Shown here: one piece after another, positions 1 to 10,126 of the stretch | Layout of the letters: each line of letters begins with the position of its first letter | Numbering within the stretch: position 1 is the first letter of the stretch | Origin: Selaginella moellendorffii | Taxonomy: Eukaryota; Streptophyta; Lycopodiopsida; Selaginellales; Selaginellaceae | DNA length: 64,000 nucleotides | NCBI RefSeq assembly: GCF_000143415.4 | Contig: NW_003314433.1 | Coordinates: forward strand, 87,352 to 151,351 | Direction: 5' to 3' | Notes under the pieces: model-generated | The model's database searches: none | Told to the model about the DNA's origin: nothing | What the model saw: only the letters and a program-made list of their open reading frames with translations | Program-made: the position numbers and the translations under genes

Positions 1-2090
1 GTGCATCATTTACAAAACTTACACTCTCCAAATCTCACTCGTAAGAGGTTGTTTACTATATTACCAAAATTGTTAGTAACCTTGTGTAAAATTGATACCT
101 TCTCCTTAAATATCAACAATGGATTGTATTTCATTTTCATATCTAACATGGAAACATTTATGGATGCTTTGTGGTACTAAGTATTTACCAAATGACCACT
201 TAATTTTAGATTCAATATTTGTATTACAAAGAAAAAAAAGCAAGAGATGGAATACTTGGATTTTATGGTCCAAAAGTAATAAGAGTGAGAATAGCACCAT
301 TGGACTAACTAGAATATCTAAACCAAATAACACTTGAGATTCATAAGTTGTCCTTGAAAGCCAAGATATCAACAAAAAGTAGTGATCACAAGAATAATAG
401 AATAAGTGGTTGCATATGAAATGTTGGAGATGAGTTGAGACTACATTCTCGAAATAAATATTATAAATAGAGGATGTTATTATTGTAGATTTGCATGTTT
501 TGCAAAGGTGATACATACTTGTATGACATTTCTCCAAAAAAACCATAAATAATATCTAAAGAGTTTTGAGAAAAAATTTATCTTTCACATTTGTAGTTTC
601 CAAGTATCATGTATGTTGTATTTACATTGTTTCCTATAAGAGCCACAATTTTCAAGATTGTGAATAAAAGTAGTAAGCCATTGTTTTTTAGGAGAACAAT
701 TCCTTGGAAAGCAATATCTAAAGCAAATTGTTGATAATTATCATTGCATCTACAAGTGATGAATATAGTTAAGTGTTTGGATTGCCATTGAATAATCTAA
801 GCCACATTTTGGTTGTAATGAGATTGGATATTATATGGTTAAAGTTAACCTTGGTGATATTTCTAATTTGAAGTGTTGATTTCTCATGATTGTCAAGAAA
901 AAGTTTTGAATTTATTAATTTAAAATAATCTTGGTAAAACTTTAGAAGTTGGTCCCAAAATTAATATTGAAACCTGCAACAATTCTAATTATCAAATTTT
1001 TACCTATAATATGGAATCAACAACTGCATCTTTGGCTAAGGGAGTAAAAACTATATATTTAATAAAAAGTAAAAGAATGATTTTTCTCGAGGAGAGAAAT
1101 GAATAAATTTATTGCATCTCCACCTATTTTGTATTATATTTGTGAGCAAACTTTGATTAGCACAAGTTAAGAAACTATTTACTTGGTTGTAAGAGCACAT
1201 CACACTGCTCATTTGGCCATCTTAAATGTAACTTTGGAAAAGCAGGTTATAAGAGTTAATCAAGTTTTATTCACTCACCTATGAAAAACTTACGAGTGAA
1301 AGCATTTCACTCACTACATATTGAAAAGCAAAGAAAATAAGCTGAAAGGAAGAGAGATAAGTTGAAATTATACCTTTGCATTGAAATAATTATAAACTCT
1401 TAAATTTGAAATTCCCGGGAAGTCACCCAACCAAGAGACACTTAACCCTAAATATCCCAAGACCTTTAACCGATTGAAAAAATGAATGCACTTGGAAAAT
1501 AAGATATATTTTTATTCATAAGCGCTTTCCTTCTATATTTGAACCCTATTGATCATCTTTCAAGTTATTCTCTTTAATTGTTTATAGTAATATTAATGCA
1601 TTTATGGATAAGCTTGTGGTTTTGTAACTATAGACAAAATTCTAGAACATGAGACAAAACTTTACATCTCTAATCAAGTAAAAAAGTGTAGAGTTGAATG
1701 AAGCTACAGTGAGTATCAACAATGGAAAAATTGTAGTAGCTAAAGTAAAATTGCCAAACTCTAGTGAGTAAGAATTTTTCTCTTGTCTTTTTCATATGGC
1801 AGGGTGACACTATGCAATTCAGATGAAGCATCCTTGGAAAGCCTAGGTAAACATAGTGAATTTCCACTTGCATTGCAAGAATGCTTTGATTATAAGCACA
1901 TCTTGCTGTTTTTCTTCAGAACTAGTACTTGTGATCTTGCAAATTGCAATTAAAGTACTTCGATTTAGTCGGGTATAGTTGCCGCAAAACATCCTCCTCT
2001 GCTGCCGCAGTGCAAGTGGCCAAGCAGCACAAACATTCATTCCCAACAAACACTGATTAGTTTACTCGTTTTGAAACATTACCAGATAGA
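1..2090. other. AT-rich non-coding arm, copy 1
   Basis: AT-rich sequence with no credible gene. The longest open frame (106-546, minus) lacks recognisable domains and is not better conserved than its surroundings in the second copy. The block is repeated at 19775-21870 and, inverted and truncated, at about 33640-35117. GC content rises sharply after about 1900, where the sequence changes to an ordinary plant genic composition. Confidence 0.7.
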
Positions 2091-3400
2091 TAGTGTGGTG
2101 CTGGATTCAGGGGAGGTGCTCGTAACAATCACGAAAGTTCCAGTTTGACTCCAAACATCTCCCGTGTGATCTTCCACTTGCAAGCGATATCTTGTTCTTC
2201 ATGTATCAATCAAATGGAAGGGAAGTTGCTACCTCCAAAACTCGTTTGTTTCTTCTACAACAGTGTCGATACGATACGCGGAGTAAAAAAGGAAGCAATC
2301 CAAAAAGAGGATGTCCGTAAGATCACTACAGCTTAACCTCACTCTCGCAACTTGGCTCGGTGGTCTCTTCATGGAGGAATCCATGGCAGAAAGAGAAAGA
2401 TCGTCAAGTCCGAGCTTTTGCAAACGAGGGAGCGATCGAGCGAAACGACGGCTGCCGCACACTGTGGATTGATCGATAAGTCTCTAGCTGGAGACACGGA
2501 GAATCCACCGAGCATCTCAACAGGAACTTTCATGATCATCATCACGCGCTTCAAGCACGGCCTAGCTTAACATCAACGACTTTGGGCTTGGCAAAGTTCT
2601 TTATGTCTCTCTCTCTCTCTCTCTCTTGCTGCTTGCTCGTGGATTTTTTAACGAATTTCTTCGTCTTCCGTGTGCTGCCGGGCTTGAGGAAATCTGTCCG
2701 AGAAACTGGGCATGTATCTTGTTTCCAGTTTGGGTTGCTTCGGACGACTTTCGTGCCGGTCGCCAGAGGAAAAAGAATTGTCATGGAAAAAACAATGGAA
2801 CCTGTAAGCGCTCTGGATAACACGTTAGCTTGTCACATCCATGGCAAAAAGCTTAGACTTTGCTGGATGATCTGCGGCCTTGATCTCAGGCTAATGCCGT
2901 GCTGATCACATCAGCGAGAGGAATTTAAAGACTTTTCCAGTTGACAAGAAGTGGTGGAGTGATCGGGCAGTGATCCATCGACTTCGAGCGAAACATGGCA
3001 TGGATCGAATCGTCCAAGTCCGAATAGAAAAAGAAAAAGGACGAGATGGAGATGGAGGGATCAAAGAAGTGGAGCGCGGCAAAGTCAATCAAAGCCGGTG
3101 CCATTTCTCTCTCCTCTCAGATTTTTGCGCTCTCTCTCTCCTTCAAACTTTCTGTGTGTTTCTTTTGCTGGCAACAAAAACAAAGGCCACACATGGGGAG
3201 CTAAAGAGGGAACATGGACTCCCAGCGAACAATAAAAATAAGCATTTTAGGGGCCCAAAACCTCTTGTCACTGGTGGACCATGGGCCGATTCCGGAATAT
3301 TCTCCGGCAGCGAATATTCTATTATTCGCTAGGGTTAAGGCACCGGCATCTAAGCTATAGAGTCAAACCAATAATGGCACGATGTAAAAAAGAAGAACTA
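2091..3400. other. Conserved unassigned segment, copy 1
   Basis: Mixed-composition segment present in all three unit copies (also about 21880-23140 and, inverted, 32390-33640). Short ORFs occur on both strands. A 90-codon minus-strand frame at 2551-2823 stays open in copies 1 and 3, while a plus-strand frame over the same DNA also stays open, so neither is convincing. I recognise no protein family. It may be promoter, UTR or a decayed gene fragment. Confidence 0.4.
2606..2627 (+). repeat. (TC)n microsatellite
   Basis: Eleven or so TC dinucleotides. The tract is longer in copy 2 (22416-22444) and appears as (GA)n in the inverted copy (33065-33092), so its length varies between paralogous copies. 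Confidence 0.9.
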
Positions 3401-3506
3401 CTAGCATTGTCATCCCCTTAGTTTTTGATTTCTAGGTTTTGCTAGAGTGGCGTTCTCTCTTTTATTCTCTTTAACAAAGCCCAATGAATGGAGTTTCAAA
3501 CGTCGT

Positions 3507-3529
3507 ACCCCGCGTACTCTACGCGGGGT
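3507..3529. repeat. Perfect 10-bp hairpin
   Basis: ACCCCGCGTA, a three-base CTC loop, then its exact complement TACGCGGGGT. The equivalent positions in copy 2 (about 23310) and the inverted copy (about 32180-32205) carry mismatches in the stem, so the hairpin is perfect in only this copy. It lies about 60 bp before the tRNA-like repeat and may mark its end or be incidental. Confidence 0.6.
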
Positions 3530-3589
3530 TGGTTGTCACATAGAGGTGATCATGAGGAAGCACTACCAAGGATTGGAGGCGTATAATAA

Positions 3590-3725
3590 ACTAGAGAGAG
3601 GCGTATGGTAGCGGTGGAGGCGTAGAGCGTACGGTGGCGGGTACGAGACCGCCGGTCCGTGGCTCGAGTCCGGCGCGGCGCGGCATCCGCTGGTCCGGGT
3701 TCGAGCCCGGCGTCCCCCAGTGGTC
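3590..3725 (+). repeat. tRNA-derived SINE-like sequence, copy 1
   Basis: Contains an A-box-like stretch (TGGTAGCGGTGG) followed by B-box/T-arm-like motifs. The first is mutated here, and the second is CGGGTTCGAGCCCGG at about 3696-3710. Copy 2 (23395-23520) retains GGTTCGAGTCC 36 bases after the A-box-like motif, the spacing expected of a pol III internal promoter. No acceptor stem or anticodon stem could be folded, so this is not called a functional tRNA. It sits about 0.7 kb upstream of the EIN3-like start in each unit. Confidence 0.5.
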
Positions 3726-3896
3726 CATTTTATGACCCAAACTGGATTCCGACAAACTTAAATTCGGGGAGCTGCTAAATCTGGCAACAAACCGGTTATA
3801 GCTAAATTTGAGGCAGATAGCTAAATTGGCCGTAAGCCCGAAGGGCTGAAAAGGGCGTCCACGGTGGCTGGATTGTATATCCAGATGTAGCTGTGC

Positions 3897-3902
3897 CACG
3901 TG
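3897..3902. promoter_or_regulatory. Conserved G-box core (CACGTG)
   Basis: CACGTG within GTGCCACGTGTCA, about 500 bp upstream of the EIN3-like ATG. The same hexamer is kept at 23618-23623 and 31826-31831 in the other copies. It is a plausible bHLH/bZIP binding site inherited from the parent promoter; function is inferred from the motif only. Confidence 0.4.
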
Positions 3903-4403
3903 TCAAAAAGCCAGTGGACTTCCATGTCAGAAACCCGACCTGGGGGAATTGTACGGCATTTGGATGGATAGCTATTAGCTAGTAGTTGGCTATGGCGAGG
4001 GGCGCTGCGCCTTTGCTCTTCTCTCTCTCGCCGAGCAAAGCGGGGATCTTGATGCGCTAGGGCATCGATTCTCGTTGATCGTGTTGGCAGCGCCTCGCAG
4101 CGGTGGCGGCATTGGGATTATGACGCTTGCCCGGGCAATGTGTCGAATTTGAAGGCGCTGCGCCACTGTGTCACGGGCGCGATCGAGCGCGCGTCGACGG
4201 GGCATCGATGGAGCTAGGTAATCACACAAGGGGCTCGCGTTGAATCGAGCTTTTTCCTTCTTTCTCTCTGCTTCCCGTGATCTTCCTCGCTTTTCCCATT
4301 CGATCCTCGGCTTTCCATGGCGAATTGGAGGTAATCGCTCCGAAATATTCCCTCCTCTCGGAAGCGCTTGCTCGAAATATTTCCACTCCGATCGATCCGC
4401 AAG

Positions 4404-5436
4404 ATGGAGCTCCACGGCGGCGACCCGGACCTCTGCTATGGCCTGGACGTGGATCTTGTGGGAGACAACGATGAGGCCTGGGCGAGGCGGTCGTCCAGGA
4501 TCACGAGGATTTCAGCGACGACGACATGGACGTGGACGAGCTGGAGAAGAGGATTTGGAACGATCGGCTGCGGCTCAAGCGGATCAAGGACAAGCAAAAG
4601 GCCAGGGTCAACAACGCATTCTCCTCGAATCACTCGAATCACAGCCATGGGCAGCAGCAGCAGCAGCAGCATCACGGCGGCCCAGCAGCGCAGCACCAGA
4701 ATCTGGGCAATCTCCAGGAGCAAGCCCGGCGGAAGATGTTGCGAGCCCAGGACGGGATCCTCAAGTACACGCTCAAGATGATGGAGGTCTGCAAAGCCCA
4801 AGGATTCGTCTATGGCATCATCCCCGAGAAGGGCAAGCCAGTGAGCGGCGCCAGCAACAACAACCGCGTGATGGAAGGAGAAGGTCCGCTTCGATCGGAA
4901 CGGCCCCGCCGCCATGGCCAAGTACGAGGGCATCTGCTCCAGATCCGGCGGCGGCGCTGGCCAGCTCTCCGCCGCCGCCCCGACGCCACACACTTTCCAG
5001 GAGCTCCAGGACACCACGCAATGCAGCACTGCGATCCACCCCAGCGGAGGTACCCGCTGGAGAAAGGGGTGGCGCCGCCGTGGTGGCCGAGCGGCGACGA
5101 GGAGTGGTGGCCCGAGCTTGGGCTTCCAAAGGGGCAGGGGCCGCCGCCGTATAAGAAGCCCCATGATCTCAAGAAGGTGTGGAAGGTTGGAGTTGTCACT
5201 GCGGTAATCCGACACATGTCCCCGGATATCGGGAAGATCAGGAAGCTCGTGAGGCAGTCCAAGTGCTTGCAAGACAAGATGACTGCCAAGGAGAGCGGGA
5301 CGTGGATCTCGGTGCTCAACCAGGAGGGCAGTGCTCGGGGAATTTGATCGGGCAGCAGCAGCAGCAGCAGAGCCACCACCACCATCACCATAGCCAGGTG
5401 ATTGTGATGAGGATAACCCTTGAGACATTAGTATGA
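4404..5436 (+). pseudogene. EIN3/EIL-like transcription factor fragment, copy 1 (broken)
   Basis: Remnant of an ETHYLENE-INSENSITIVE3-like gene, a nuclear ethylene-response DNA-binding protein. The ATG at 4404 opens with the acidic N terminus. A missing G near codon 24 throws the frame, and the main frame resumes at 4526 with [13 protein letters not shown], the basic KRIKDKQK stretch, a Gln/His-rich insert, then [19 protein letters not shown] second frame loss at about 4870 precedes blocks [18 protein letters not shown] and [21 protein letters not shown], which are conserved EIN3 DNA-binding-domain blocks. It ends in a Gln/His run at about 5350-5390 beside a GT splice-like site. The C-terminal half of a normal EIN3 (about 600 residues) is absent. 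The gene is not functional as it stands. Confidence 0.9.
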
Positions 5437-5877
5437 GGCTGCCTTGGATTGCTCTTCCAGGAAGAGGTCGAAGAGCAAGAAAACAATGAGGAAGCACCGG
5501 AATTTTGACCAAGTATGACAGAGCTCGCGCGCTTGGGACACGGGCTTCTTGGTCTTGCTAGTGAGAACTCTTAAGTTCTTTTTCTTTCGTGATTGAACAA
5601 CAACAGTATGAACGCTCCAGTGATGGCGGAATTCGAGGTATAGAAACTCTGAAAAGGAATTTGTGTGGAGCGACTCTTGAATGTGAAACTTCTATGTGAA
5701 GGGAAGATCCCTTTACGATTCGGCGGTATCTCCGAATGAGAGAGTGGTCCTCTTCGTGCGTTTCTAAGAGGCTACGAGGATTGGGAAGGAAGACAAGTTG
5801 GAAACTAGTGAAAAGTCTAAAAAGATTCGAGGGATACTATGCATATGCTTTTAGGGTTCTTTGCACATTAGCTTGTA

Positions 5878-7200
5878 ATGGAGGGGGCGCGGCTCGCGAT
5901 CGTCTCCGATCTCGATGGAACAATGGTACGCATTGCAATGCCTCTTCAATGCGCTCTGGGCCGCAGATTATTTCCATGACTCGCTGAATGAGAGCGAGAA
6001 CCAAACAAGGGGTGGGATACGGCTGTTTGGAAGAGACTTCCAAGTTTCCAGAGCTTACATTCCAGGTAGAAAAATTCCATATCCTCTCTTTGATTGTGTT
6101 TACAACGGTTTTCTCTATCTCGTCCTGGCTTTTTTTTTTTTCTGTAGGACACAGCGACCTCACAAAGTCAGCTTCAAGCTGAAGAAGGCGGAAGCTCCTC
6201 GGGTTGTGGAGACACTGTTGAAGAGATTGATCAAGTGTGAGGCAAGTTTTTAGAGGATCGTTCGAAGCTTTTGTGATCTTTTTCTTTTTTGTTCTTCCAG
6301 TTGGATGTAAAAATCATATACAGCGGAGGACAGGATATGGATGTTCTCCCTTGAGCAGCTGACAAGGGACAGCTCATGAGGGAAGGCAGAGCTCCTCAGA
6401 AAGTTCTTGTGATACTGAGCTCTTTGCCGTCAAAGACGTTTTTGGAGTGATCGTAAGTTCTTGAAGTCGATTGATCACCCACTCACTCACTGACGATCTC
6501 AGGTCGGGAATGCGTTTGAAGATCTTACGCAGTGGTACCTTGATAGCCAAAGACAATCCCAAGATCTTTCGTGGCACTGAAAGATGCGCTTCGGGAATCT
6601 TACAAGCTATCCGAGAGTTCAAGTTTGATCCTTGTGTTTCGCCCAGGGATGCCGACTTACTGAGCCAGCTCACTGTTTGAACACTTGAAAAGGCCAATGG
6701 TAAGTTCCTCGTGTTTAGTAGTTTTGGATGCTTGAGCAACGAAATGGCTGGCAGGCCCCTGACTCAACGCTGGTCACTCCGTGGGGACTAGAAGACGATC
6801 TTCGTAGAAGCGTGTCCCCTCCACGGTATTCACAGGGGAAAGAACTTCTGTATGTGGGTTGATCGAATTCGTGCGACGAAGGTTGGGGACGTTACTTGGG
6901 TTGTCAAGTTTGATAAGTGGCAGCGAACGGGTACGTCAAGTTCTTTCTGAGTCATATGCATTATTTTATTGCTGGTGCATTCCAGACGAAGAGCTGAATT
7001 ATCGCTTGACAACCGCCGTGTGTTTCAATATGAGGTGGCGTTCTTATCGCTTTGTCTTGGTGGAGTTATTCAGCTTTGCTTCTCTTACAGGATGGCATGC
7101 CTTATGCGAGTGCATTACGAATCCACGAAACGTGGCTTGATGGTTATGCGGGAAGACCTTTGCTCCTAATGTAGGAGGCACAGCCAACGATAGGCGAAAA
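5878..7200 (+). pseudogene. Sucrose-phosphate phosphatase fragment, copy 1 (broken)
   Basis: Remnant of a plant sucrose-phosphatase, the cytosolic HAD-type enzyme that dephosphorylates sucrose-6-phosphate. The start at 5878 gives RLAIVSDLDGTMV, holding the HAD DxDGT motif I. Later exon pieces encode RPHKVSFKLKKAEAPRVVET (about 6153), a KIIYSGG block (about 6310), KIFRGTERCASGILQAIREF (about 6560) and, near the end, [12 protein letters not shown]. Compared with copy 2 it lacks about 115 bp after the exon-1 HDSL position. Stop codons, short introns and frame losses interrupt it throughout. The 440 bp before it (5437-5877) hold no further gene and are probably EIN3 3' sequence plus the SPP promoter. 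Confidence 0.85.
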
Positions 7201-7385
7201 AATAAGCAGGGACGAGTCATCGTCCAGGTAAGCGTGTTAAAGTTCTCAGCTCTGGAATCTAATTTAGTGGATGCTGCTGTGTGTGCAGTGGCATACAAAT
7301 TCCAGGTTTACTGAGATTGATATATGGTGAAGGAAAACGAGGGTATGTTTACACATTTATACTCATCCATTCATGGTGGTTGCTG

Positions 7386-7731
7386 TAGAACAGGGTGACA
7401 TCAGGATCAAAAGCGAGAATCAAGCACACTCAGGTCGGAACGACAGGGATCAAACTCATCAGTAGCAACGGAGAGGTTTGTATTCTGGATTTAAATCGCG
7501 TGTCTCAGCAAGCAACAGCAAATGGAAGGAGAAAAAACCCGGCGGGTTGGGGTCCACGTCGTCAATAAAACGATGCGGATCAATGTTAAAAACCCACAGA
7601 CTGGTACGTGAAATGCTTTACAGCCAGAAGTTTTGGCTTTCTTACCGAAGAATTGTGCAGAATCTGGCAAGGAAAAGGAAAAGTATAATCGGGCCACTAA
7701 GAAGGTGGAGCATTGCGAATGGAAGATAAGC
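7386..7731 (+). pseudogene. Unknown short ORF, copy 1 (frameshifted)
   Basis: Counterpart of the 115-residue ORF at 27366-27713. Here the frame is interrupted near 7505, where copy 2 has extra bases (the FDEQ codons). I do not recognise the family. The product would be hydrophilic and Lys/Arg-rich toward the C terminus. Bases 7201-7385 hold spliced-looking fragments without a clear frame. Confidence 0.4.
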
Positions 7732-8798
7732 TAAAATGCATTTATTTTCGTTCTCTTTCTTTCTGCGTGGTATGGCGGACTTCTCTCAGCATATCCCGAG
7801 CTGCATATCCAGTGATTCAAAGCAAAGTTCTCACCCTTATACCCCCCTTTGATGATAGTCGGGCAATTATCACACCACTATTCTTCCATGTCTTGTGTGT
7901 CTCTAGTCGACCAACCAGAGTATAAAATGCGACCACCACCTTCATTGCAAACTCCCCCCGCTCCCTCTTCCTCTCGCAGAAGGAGAGAAGGCTCCAAGTT
8001 TTTGAGTGAGCAAAGGGCTCTCACCTCGAGAACTCGACAAGCTCTCTCGATTCCAAGCTTGGCTCCTTCGGTTATTCTTCTCCTCTTCGTCCCCTTTCAA
8101 GAGTAAGTTTTTTCTTTGCTTTCGTAGTTCTGAGCTTGCGATTCTTTCAGTTTGGTTGCGCCAGCAATCGGGACTCTGACGAAACAAAACGCTCCATAAG
8201 CGTGATTTCCAGAAAGAGTACGTGCCTCGCTTCCTTCCATGCTTTAGATGCTCAAATGATTCTTTCATTCCCTTTCGCTCGCATAAATTACTCGTGTTGA
8301 CAAGAAAAGAGTTGAAGTGTGTGAGAGTGTGTGTAAGTGTGTAACTTACGGCAGCTTCTTTTCATGTAGATTCCCCTGCATTCCCTGTCCTTTTGTTTCC
8401 TTTTTAAGTTCCATAGGCCAATGGATCGCTTGCTTCTTCTCTCCTCTTGCACTCTGCTGCGTCAGTTTCACTCGGGAAAACGTGTTCTTATGTAATTGTT
8501 CGCTGGCCTCGGTGAGAAACGAAGGCTTTCCCCCTTTTTTCCAGAGATGATCTTAAGGCGCTGTTTTCTTGTGAGAATTGGTGGTGCTCCTCCCCAGCAC
8601 AATGCATTTGATGATTCCACGCCACCATTTGTCTCGTCATATGCTCACTGCCACTGTTCTTCCTCTGCTTCCAGAGCACAGGCGCCAGAAAAGTTTGAAG
8701 AGGCATTCTGAACTTGACACCATTTCCTCCAGGTATTTCATCTCTTGCTTGATCGTTTTCTTGACGATGTTCGCCTCAGGTAATCCAAGCTTTCAGAC
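7732..8798 (+). promoter_or_regulatory. Promoter and 5' leader of the PHO1-like fragment, copy 1
   Basis: No coding sequence is seen. A TATA-like TATAAAAT lies at 7921-7928, followed by a pyrimidine-rich leader with a GAG/GTAAG-type donor at about 8101 and acceptor-like tracts (for example about 8735 and 8778) before the ATG at 8799. This suggests a 5' UTR intron. The block is conserved in copy 2 (27714-28774). In the inverted arm it is cut off just short of the TATA at about 52045. Confidence 0.5.
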
Positions 8799-9700
8799 AT
8801 GGTGAAGTTCCAGAAGCAGCTGGAGGGCCAGCTCGTCCCAGAGTGGCGGGTGAAGTACTGCGACTACAAGCAGCTCAAGAAAGTTGTCAAGAGAATCAAA
8901 AACCAGATCCTACATACCAAGAACCAGCAGCACAAGGTGTTCGATCCAAATGTCTTCTCGGTTGACAAGAGCAAGCTTCAAAACTTGCTGCAAAATCCCA
9001 GCGCCATCCTGAGCAGCTGCTGCGAACAATCCATATCCTCCGAAACGTCCATGGATGTTCTGGACTGTAAAGACAAAACAAAACCCTTCAATACGATCAG
9101 GTTGTGCACAAGACGAGAATTGGAGATGGCGAGGATTTTTACGAGACGGAGCTGTTCGGAACTCGATCGGATCACGAAAAGAGCTTCTTTTTCGGCCTTG
9201 ACGATCAGCTCAACAAAGTGGACAAGTTTTTTAGATGCAAGGAAGACGAGTACGATGCTCAAGCACGGCAACTTCACATCCAAATGGAAGAGCTCATCCC
9301 TATGCAAGGTTCGTTCTAGCAGCCTCTAATTCTGTGGCACTTAACTTGGAATCGTTTGATCTCTGCCATGTTGTAGATGACGAATCTCAGAGCTTGAAGG
9401 GGAGCCCGGCAACAAAGGAAAGGTTCAGCGAGCAGCCAAGATGCTCCAGACGGCCTTTGTCGAATTTTATCGTGGGCTTCGACTCCTAAGAAACTTCAGG
9501 TGAATGACCTCTATACGATTGATCCATGTTCTCAAAGTGTTGAAAACTTACTTGGCAGCTCCTTGAACATGATGGCATTCGTCAGGATCCGCAAGAAATA
9601 TGACAAGGTACTTATGGAAAATGGAAAATTACTGCAGACTTCTAAAAAGGTTTTTTAAATTTTCAGGTGACTGGAGTCTGGCAGTTATCTCAAGATGGTC
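8799..9700 (+). pseudogene. PHO1-like SPX-domain fragment, copy 1 (truncated)
   Basis: N-terminal part of a PHO1-type phosphate exporter. The ATG at 8799 opens with [16 protein letters not shown] and [18 protein letters not shown], the SPX signature. After about 97 codons the frame must shift by one at about 9094 to reach VVHKTRIGDGEDFYETELF and LDDQLNKVDKFFRCKEDEYD, the second SPX helix region. Further exons give AAKMLQTAFVEFYRGL (about 9430) and LNMMAFVRIRKKYDK (about 9560), separated by an intron of about 59 bp, then VTGVWQLSQDG. The EXS transmembrane half is missing, so it cannot be a transporter. It may be a captured exon set or a stand-alone SPX relic. Confidence 0.87.
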
Positions 9701-10126
9701 GAAAACTCTCACTTTGCAACGTCGGACAAGGTGTGAAGAAATTTTCCTTTGAGGGTCTTGCTGATGGACCGCGTAGAGAGAGTGTTCACTCTGCACTTTA
9801 CGAAAGGCAAATGAAAGCAAGCCATGGATATCTCAGGCCCATACACTCTGCGAGCAATCATGGAAATATAAACTTTATCAGGCCCATACACTCTGCGAGC
9901 AATCAAACTTTATCCTGGGTAAGAGCAGGATATCCATTTCATGCATTCGGATCGTGGTTATTAATTAACCTTCTATCACCATTGATGATGCGACGCAGAG
10001 ATTGTATACTAGTGGTTTCATGGCAATGGCATTGCCTCTAGAAAAGGAAAGCACTCACCATACCTTTGGGAATAACTGTAATCTATTCATTTAATTTTCA
10101 GCTAGAACTTTCAGAGATCACGGACC
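9701..10126. other. Non-coding remnant with short tandem duplication
   Basis: No gene recognised. A 28-base segment starting TCAGGCCCATACACTC occurs at 9833-9860 and again at 9878-9905. Copy 2 carries only one instance, so the duplication is specific to copy 1. Bases 9728-9745 form the empty site for the copia insertion found in the inverted arm. The stretch around 10045-10085 reappears directly upstream of ROCO2. Confidence 0.6.

Noticed and set aside
106-546. 146-codon minus-strand ORF, also at 19880-20311
   Set aside because: AT-rich, Ser/Leu/Phe-rich translation without domains. Conservation is no better than in the flanking non-coding arm.
3590-3725. Functional tRNA gene
   Set aside because: B-box-like motifs are present, but no acceptor stem, D arm or anticodon loop can be paired. 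Treated as SINE-like.
4436-5512. 358-codon minus-strand ORF
   Set aside because: It lies antisense to the GC-rich EIN3 fragment, has no family features, and appears only because the sense strand is codon-biased. Equivalent antisense frames appear at the other copies.
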